Both the position numbers and the translations under genes were made by a program. The notes below the pieces were generated by a model that worked only from the letters and a program-made list of their open reading frames with translations, made no database searches and was not told where the DNA came from. Below, piece after piece: positions 56,841 through 64,000 of a DNA stretch of 64,000 bases (within the stretch, counting starts at the first letter, position 1; the number at the start of each line of letters is the position of its first letter). Source of the DNA: Timema cristinae (taxonomy: Eukaryota > Arthropoda > Insecta > Phasmatodea > Timematidae); contig JBCFYV010011164.1 in the NCBI GenBank assembly GCA_039000515.1, forward strand, positions 34,545,021 through 34,609,020. The letters are read 5' to 3'.

Positions 56841-57125
56841 CAGGCATGTCCAAACCACGGAGACCTTTGTGGCCCACCAGCTAACATTTAAATACTTGCA
56901 GTTTCAGAATTAAACAACAAACTAGGCTCTTGGAGCTGATAGTTGCTTGCTAATTTCCACAAAGTTTTAGAATTGTAATTATAAGATATGTATGCATTTT
57001 ATTAGTTTATTTTTTTATTTTATTTGGGAACTAGGTCCTATAAATTTCATGTATGAACCTAGACCAATTCCCCAAGAGCTAAGACTTTATGCAGCCCTCA
57101 GCCAGGGATTGGTTGGACATGCCTG
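56841..57125. mobile_element. Non-autonomous hAT element (285 bp) in TRPM intron
   Basis: Left end CAGGCATGTCCAAACCA and right end, read in reverse, CAGGCATGTCCAACCA: 13 perfect terminal bases. The flanking 8-mers GCCTATGG (56833-56840) and GGCTATGA (57126-57133) agree at 6 of 8. No coding sequence. Confidence 0.85.
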
Positions 57126-57835
57126 GGCTATGATATCTGGTGAAAGCTAGTTGTTAAATGTATTTTTATGAACGGTATATTAGTGATATATTTTGATTAA
57201 AGAAAATTATTAATTGCTTATTGCTCAGAAATATATAAAAATATAGTAGATACACTGTAAAACAATGTTATGTAAGTGATAGGGAAAATACCCAAACTGA
57301 TAGAATAATTGAGTTATTGATTACAATTGACTTCTCTCTTCATGTCTTTATACACACTTACACATATTTTATTCACTATCCCTCCTCACTCACTCCACAC
57401 ACACACACACACACACAACACACTTTTATTTTTCTGAAGTATTATTTTATGATCAGAAGAAACACACACAAAAGTAATTGTTTTATTTCAACAATTTCTA
57501 TCTGAACATAACTCCTCCTTAATACCCATATATTATCTTTGTCAATTGTTAGTAAAACAATTTACTTGATATTTGTTTGTCAAATAATGTATATTTTGGT
57601 ATGTTTCTAATTGGTTATTCAATGATGGTTGGTTGTTAATGGCCATCATATTGAAGTTATTTCATTTGCCTCCTGGAATTCCAATACATTGGGTTAAATC
57701 ACTGCCCTCTATTGGACTAAATGATCTTTACCCATTGTAGAATAAGCTTCTTTACAAATATTAATAAATTACTATAAGTACTTTGAGTTGAAACGGTTGA
57801 TTGATATATCGGGAGTGTTTTATTGTTTGGTCCAG

Positions 57836-57972
57836 GTCTAAGTTTGCTGCCCTAAACAATCGTCATGCCTACTTTCTATTGGTTGACAATGGAACAGTAG
57901 GAAAGTATGGGGCTGAGATTATACTGAGGAGGAAACTTGAAAAATACATATCTATCCAAAAATTACATCCTG
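57836..57972 (+). CDS. TRPM-like cation channel, exon d
   Basis: Acceptor GGTCCAG and donor CCTG|GTAAGT. 137 bases reading [39 protein letters not shown] and IQKLHP. The [15 protein letters not shown] and GAEIxLRRKLE blocks are diagnostic for TRPM. The phase fits both neighbours. Confidence 0.95.
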
Positions 57973-59994
57973 GTAAGTAAAGTAAGCTTCACTTACCCAT
58001 ATGATTACCTGTCATTTAATCTTTACTTAACACTACCCTAGAGCATCAATAATTCAGACTCATTGGGGATTGAACCAGTTAGGATTGTTGGTTTGTCTGG
58101 ATTATCAAAAATATGTTACTTATACAAAAAGTAAAAATAAGCATAGACGAGATACTTAAGAAAAACACAATGCTACAGTAAAAACATTCTCACTTTATTT
58201 TAACAACAAACTTACAAATTCTTTTTTTTTTTTTTTTTGTAAATACAGTATCAAAATTCTGGAGGAATATAAATAAGGCAAAAATCTAACAACGAAAACA
58301 TCTCAATTATTTATAACAAGGATTGAAGTGTGTTTTTGGGCAGTCATGTGTCTAATTCTCAGATGTTCCACAAGTGGCTATTTTTATAAATACATTTTTT
58401 TCTTGATTTTCTGGATTATCAATAATCCAATTTTTTTTGGGGATCTCGATTGACTTATTAACTTATCAATGGCTCCATTATCACCCATAGTTTCTCCACT
58501 GTACTTTTTTTTGTCTATACATCTTATATTTATTACTTAATTTAAACTTTCCATAAATACTTATGTCTCCACCTTTATAGAAAGAAAGAAAAAATTAAAA
58601 TAGTAAAATATTAAACTACATTATTTAATTTTCTTATAATATTATTGATTATGACTGATCCAGGTTATATTGGACACACTCGAATACTATTTGAGAGTAC
58701 TTGATATATTTGCAAGTTTAGGAGGCTCAAAGATCTACTTTTATTAACGATGTTTTCTTACATGATCACCTGATAATTGCTGCAAGATAAACTGGTCAGT
58801 TGTGGTCGACCACTTTCCAGCTGTCTTAAATTATTACAACCAAGGTTGTAGAAAGCGTGGGGTTCGGACACTCCCTGGAATTTGTTGGACCACCCTAAAG
58901 AGGGATTTATGTATACAAACAGAAAATTTAACAAGGTATAGCTTTTTACTTTTAATACAGTTTAATGTAAATGCCTTCAACCAAATACTAGTTAATTATA
59001 TATTTTAAAATTCATCTTATAAATGCAACTTGTAGGACTTCCGATTGTAAAATTAGCTTTGCCAACATTTCAAATACTTTTTTTTTGCTACGTTTAAACA
59101 TGTATTGAGAAACAAAGGATGTTTCTTGGTATGATTCTAGTTTTGGAGTCCGAACAAACTAGGCAAACTTTTTACTATTAATTCTAAAATCATATTTTAT
59201 AAATCAGCAAGCGGAAAGAGCCGCTTAAATAAAAGACAATTATCAGAAATGAAGTCGGCAGCTTATGTAGGCTTAATACCTGTATTTCCTCCATCCTCTC
59301 TTAACCCACCTACTCACACAAATCATTATTTTGTAAATATGAACATTTTAAACCACTGCATTACTAGTCAGTACAAGTTGAGTGTAGTGAAAGGTTGTGT
59401 GTGTCGGCGTGTGGTTTCAGAAAAAAAGATTCAGTATTACAATACTATGGCTTGTTGGTTGTTGCTAATATACTAAATACTAGTGTTAGTTAAATAATTA
59501 TATAAAAATATCATGCCTTAAAAAACGTGAATATAAGCTTGACACCTGGTTTGTAAGAAAACTAGTAAAGGCACAGAAAGAGATGAGATTTTTTTATTAG
59601 TCTTACTCCCCCAAATTTCACTACCAGTTCGGTTATTCTTACTTGTATTAACTATGGTATTGTTCTATGAATGTGATGGTTTCACCCATGAGGGCTTGTG
59701 TATTGTGATGTCAGTATAGGCCAGGGATGGCAAATCAGTGGCACATGAACACAATTTGGGTCCTACACCCACATGAAAGAAATTAAACATTATATACAAC
59801 TTTTCCCAATGTGGTAAATTTTTTGACGTCAATACAACTTTGACAGACATGTAATGTCACATAGTACTTTTTGAATTCAACGGCTAGAAATTGTCTTGGC
59901 TCATGCTTAAGTACATCTTTGTGCTGTTGAAGACAACATGGTTTGAACTGAAAATATAATACATAACTATCAAAATATAATATGTCCACCTAAT

Positions 59995-60198
59995 ATTAAA
60001 CTGGCATGCTGATCACGAGATCAGGGTTGGAATTCCGGATTGGGTCTACTGATGGTGGTTTTTCCTAAAGGGTTCCACTCTACTTCCAAGTAAATGCAGG
60101 TAGATTATCTATAAAATGTTTCCTTCCTCATCCCTACCTCATTGAGCAATTATTAAATAAACGTATAGCCTGAAAAATGTAGGACGTCGAGATAAAAA
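59995..60198 (+). mobile_element. SINE family B in TRPM intron, degenerate
   Basis: GGGTTGGAATTCCGGATTGG (box B-like), GATGGTGGTTTTTCCTAAAG, CTTCCTCATCCCTACCTCAT and a decayed tail near 60180. Confidence 0.6.
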
Positions 60199-60899
60199 AA
60201 AGTTTGGGTTTTAAAGACTTATTAAAAAATGTAAATAATATGTACAACAATAGACTAGCCCAAAATTCAACAAGTCCCCGAGTGGCACACTGGTTGGAAA
60301 AGTTTCATCAATCCCTGGTCCAGGAATATATTTTTGGATAAAGGGGGTGAATTAACCTCCAAAGGAAGCACCCACCAATTGTACGGTTACAACTATATAT
60401 TAAATCAACTTTTATATTTTATTGAGTTGATTTGACCCGCCAAAGGAATACACCTTAGCACAGGGTGTTTGCATTGTCCAGCCAACTAGAAAGCCAGGAT
60501 TCGAACTACTCTCTTGTGATAGGTCAAGATTGTCAGTCCACTCTGGTGCAATCATCAATGTCATCAGAGTTTGAAAAATACAAGTTAGAAACAAACTCTC
60601 ACTGTTACACGAGAAAGAGACATGCAATGACCGAGGTGGCGACAAGATGTGTGTTGCTTGTTGTCACATATTTAATTATGATTTAGTGTACAGTGACAAG
60701 CGTAGAGACTTGTTGTTTGTACAAACTTAGATTGTTAATTATTATAGTAATAGCTATAAAAGAGTATGTTCTTACAATAAATTAATATAAAAATGATCAA
60801 AGTATATTTATTGTATAAATGGTAGTTTCCTTAAATTATAATTGCGTCGATAAGAGAAGCTGAGCTAGCTGGGGATAGATATCAAGATTATAAGTCGTC

Positions 60900-61205
60900 T
60901 TTATGTAGAGTTTTATAAATGTTGCCCAACCAAGTGGCATTAAATCATCGTAGGTGGTAAAGGAAGAGTTTTATAATTGGCTACCCAACGAGGGACTTTG
61001 TAGGATATTATAAATTGGAGCCAACATTGGAGCCCAACATTGGGGCATTAAATTGTCGTAGGTGGTAGAGGAAGAGTTTTATAATTGGATATCCAACGAA
61101 GGGCTTCATAGGATTTATAGATTTTAACCCAACAGTGAGGCTTTTAGCATAGAATCCTCTTTAGATATTATAAATTGATGCCCATCAAGGGGCTTTTCTT
61201 GATAT
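60900..61205 (+). repeat. Minisatellite, about 105-110 bp unit, 2 to 3 copies
   Basis: Two clear units share GTCGTAGGTGGTAGAGGAAG or its variant, AGAGTTTTATAATTGG and ATCCAACGAAGGGCTTC-like wording. A third partial unit ends near 61200. Confidence 0.7.
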
Positions 61206-61500
61206 TACAAATGAGCAACCGGATTTTGGGAATTTTCGAACTTCAACCATTAGGGGGGTGAAGCAGGAGGGAGTGTTTTTTGTGTATCCTATAAACCAGT
61301 TGAGCTGAAAAGATGAAACTTGGCAGGGAGGTTCTTTTTTACAGTAAAGAGTGATAGTTATTTTTTTATTTTTCAAAATTCAAACCTTAATGGAGTGAAG
61401 CGGAGAGGGGTTGATTTTTCCATACATTCCAATCCACGGTGGCTGGAAAGATGAAATAAATATATATAAAGTTGACCCCCCTGGAAAAATTTCCTTTCCA
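61206..61500 (+). repeat. Short reiterated G-rich block
   Basis: Two related halves: AACTTCAACCATTAGGGGGG with GAAAAGATGAAAC near 61240-61320, and AATTCAAACCTTAATGGAGT with GGAAAGATGAAAT near 61376-61457, about 140 bases apart. Confidence 0.5.
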
Positions 61501-61837
61501 CACCCTTGATTACAATTCTGTTTGAAGTATAATTTTCAAATGTAATGGTATGATTTGAAACATTATTAAAATGGCTGTATTTGAAGACTTACAGCCTTAA
61601 CTTAAAATTCAAGCTAAATCCACCATATTTAATTAATTACTTAAACACACTACAAATAAAATATGAATTCAACTGATATAAATTACCAATGGTATGGGTA
61701 ACAGTCATTTAAAGGTGTATATTTATTAATTATATTCAATCTAAATATAAAATATGCATTTTCAATCAATAATCCTTCACCATCATTATCATTATAAAAT
61801 GAGTCAATCAATCATCAAATCATCATCATCATCATCA

Positions 61838-62200
61838 ACCGGACCCATGGTATAGTGTTCACTGCACCTAGATACGAGCATAGGGGTCCTGGGTTAGATT
61901 CCCAGCTGGTACCCGGGTATTTTTCCCTTAGGAGGAATTCTCCCAACAATCACCAGGGTTTGTTTAGTTAGGCTTAATTTAGGTTTAAGAGTTTCCACTG
62001 GTTCCACACCCTCATATTCACTATCACCATCACCTTCTCTCATCAGGTTATGGAAAGAGCCTCCATGGAAAGGATGTATGGTTAGTTCATTCTGCTGTTC
62101 CCTGGGCAATGTTACATTAGTAATGGCTAATATTTTCACTACTAGGTTACGAATGTAGCCCAGATGTGCAATATTATTATCATCATCATCATCATCAATA
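61838..62200 (+). mobile_element. SINE with distinct head and body (family H)
   Basis: Head ACCCATGGTATAGTGTTCAC (box A) and CTGGGTTAGATTCCCAGC (box B), then a body of about 280 bases and an ATTATTATCATC tail. CATCATCATCATCATCAA stands on both sides (about 61820-61837 and 62181-62198), which may be a long target duplication in an ATC microsatellite. The 131-codon frame on the - strand at 61894-62289 lies within the SINE. Confidence 0.75.
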
Positions 62201-62204
62201 TACC

Positions 62205-63527
62205 GTGCGGTGTTCCATCTAGTCAATGGGTCGGCGAATGGAGCCCCTCCAATAACATCAATCATTGTATTTGTCGTCTTCTTCTTCAATACTGTCCCAC
62301 TCTTGTCCTTTCTGGTCTATGTCTGACTTCCCCATGCTCCTATTTCTCAATCACAGTCTTCTTCTTGGTTGTCTCATCTCCAAGATGTAATTCATACATT
62401 TTTCCAGTGATTCTGTTGACATTCATTCTTTTCATGTGGCATATTTGAGTCTGTGAAATGTTATTTTATCCTGTATTCGGTCAATTTGAGCTAAATTTCT
62501 TATCTCTGCACTCCATTTTCTATCTCGTCTTGTATTGCAAACATTGGTCCTTATAAATCACATCTATATTGTCTGGATTCTTTTTTCATCTTTCTTCCTC
62601 ATAGTCAAGTACATGTTTCACATCTGTATGTCAAAATGGGTGTTTAACAAAATAGGTTGGTAGATCACTCTCTTTCATTGCAATGGAATCTTCTTGTTCT
62701 GTTTTGTTTGTTTGAGAGCTTCATTTGTTTTTATAAGCTACCAGCAGCTTGACACCTGACAGTAATTTCTTCATCTACATAACCTCTTTTTGATATAGCA
62801 CTGCCAAGATATTGAAATTTATGTATCATATCTAGCTGATTTTATTCTATTTTAATGTAGACTGTTTGTTGCCCATTTATTCTCTCATATTATTTAACAT
62901 TATATTTATGCCAATTAAATTAACATATGCTTTTATCTATACAAATATATGTATTAATAAATGTGCAATGGAGATGTTTTAAATAACTTCAAACAATACA
63001 ATGATACTACTTTACCTAAAATATGGTTCCCCATACACTATGTCAACAACTGTTAGTAAGACTTACTAATTAAAATAATAACTAAAAACTATTTAATATT
63101 TAGTTTATTACTGTACTAAAGACATTGCAATTATTTCATTATTTATTACTAATACTAAAGACTTGCATTTTGGGAGCTACATACCATTATATTATATTTT
63201 TTTATTACCTGTAAGGTTGTAGACACTATCCTTAATCTATAAAGCCTTACATTTGAATCTTAAAAATTAAACTAGGCATAAGTGATTATCTTTCTAGAAT
63301 TGGTATCATTTTCGTTCTCCTAGTTTAATCTACAAAAAATTTTGTATCGAGAAATTTATCAATTTATTAAAATATCCTTTAAAAATCACAGATTTAAAGA
63401 ACTTTTTTTTAGTATTTCATGCTCTTAACAATATTTGTTAATAGTTTAAAAAAATAAAACATATAAACAAAAAAATATAATCCCAATATAAATGGATCAA
63501 AAGTAAAATCTTGTTGTTCTTAATTAG
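62205..63527 (+). other. Remainder of TRPM intron d-e
   Basis: AT-rich. No gene, SINE or transposon was recognised. Confidence 0.4.
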
Positions 63528-63684
63528 GGACCCACTGCAGCACACCAGTAGTCTGCCTGGTGATTGAAGGAGGGACCAATACCATCCGCGCAGTGCTGGA
63601 GTATGTGACGGACACCCCACCTGTCCCTGTTGTTGTCTGTGATGGGTCTGGCCGCGCTGCAGATCTCATCGCTTTCACACACAA
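63528..63684 (+). CDS. TRPM-like cation channel, exon e
   Basis: Acceptor TTAATTAG (weak pyrimidine tract) and donor CACAA|GTAAGA. 157 bases reading [39 protein letters not shown] and [13 protein letters not shown]. The [11 protein letters not shown] and CDGSGRAAD blocks close the SLOG-like domain. The gene continues beyond the window: ankyrin-like region, six transmembrane helices, pore and TRP box are not here. Confidence 0.95.
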
Positions 63685-64000
63685 GTAAGAAAATATTCAG
63701 TTAAAAGTTCCTTCAAACCTTCCTAGCCAGTTTGGAATTAATATCTGCAGCCTGTAATATCACACCTAAAATCTTAATTTGCAATATTGCATCAATGCTT
63801 GTTGTAACTATAGTCTTATTAATTTATAACAAAGATAAGAAATCAGAGCATGCATAGGCCTACTTTTTTTAAATAAAATTTGCAAAACCTACATAATTAC
63901 TCAAATTAACCTAAAATTAGCTGGCTAGCATTTAAAGGAAAAATTAATATCAGTAATAACATTTTAACATATAGAATACTAATGGCTTAATCTAAGGTGT
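63685..64000 (+). other. Start of the next TRPM intron
   Basis: Begins with donor GTAAGA and runs past the window end. No exon is visible. Confidence 0.8.

Larger units (their letters stand above)
54952..57835 (+). other. TRPM intron c-d
   Basis: 2,884 bases with GT...AG ends, enlarged by a reverse transcriptase fragment (about 55290-56560) and a hAT MITE (56841-57125). A (CA)n run lies at 57396-57417. Confidence 0.85.
57973..63527 (+). other. TRPM intron d-e
   Basis: 5,555 bases with GT...AG ends. It contains a SINE B copy, a minisatellite, a G-rich repeat, a family H SINE, and a hAT-like left end (CAGGGATGGCAAATCAGTGG near 59722) without a partner. The rest is AT-rich with nothing recognised. 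Confidence 0.8.

Noticed and set aside
59722..59950. Complete hAT element starting CAGGGATGGCAAATCAG
   Set aside because: No inverted partner end was found within the intron.
61894..62289. 131-codon frame on the - strand
   Set aside because: It lies almost wholly within the family H SINE and its tail. The low-complexity DDDD part is the ATC repeat.

Overview
This window looks like AT-rich nuclear DNA from an insect. The only host gene I can support is the 5' half of a TRPM-type ion channel gene. It appears as five exons on the + strand between 52.8 and 63.7 kb, separated by introns of 0.7 to 5.6 kb. Other eukaryotic signs are tRNA-derived SINEs, non-LTR retrotransposons, hAT and PIF/Harbinger remnants, and a short interstitial run of the arthropod telomere repeat (CCTAA)n. 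A stick-insect-like (Timema-type) source is possible, because peptides read through one SINE family resemble peptides I recall from such genomes. That is memory, not a search, and should be treated as a guess.

Layout. 0-13.8 kb: intergenic DNA with SINEs, a decayed non-LTR reverse transcriptase copy (4.85-5.8 kb), a GC-rich island (7.7-8.1 kb) and two copies of a dispersed element called family C here. 13.8-19.1 kb: a nearly complete Jockey-like LINE with intact ORF1 and an ORF2 broken by two homopolymer frameshifts and one stop codon. 21.6-22.3 kb: a deleted PIF/Harbinger element. 23.5-25.6 kb: a family C element split by two separate hAT insertions. 27-42 kb: SINEs, hAT ends, family E copies, a telomere-like tract and a large degenerate 46-bp tandem array. 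42-49 kb: SINE family A copies, a tandem pair of a TIR-bearing element and a 13-copy 58-bp array. 52.8-63.7 kb: TRPM exons, whose introns carry a second reverse transcriptase copy, a hAT MITE, SINEs and minisatellites.

The TRPM exons join in frame and encode the cytosolic N-terminal homology region (the SLOG-like domain). The transmembrane pore lies downstream of the window, and the first coding exon(s) were not found. One conserved exon lacks a single G in a G run. The retrotransposons supply reverse transcriptases, while the SINEs, MITEs and arrays are non-coding. SINE families A and B have different tRNA-like heads but share a 3' tail, which suggests use of a common LINE machinery. I saw no bacterial, viral, CRISPR or rRNA features. 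Family names A to J are local labels, and repeat boundaries are by eye.
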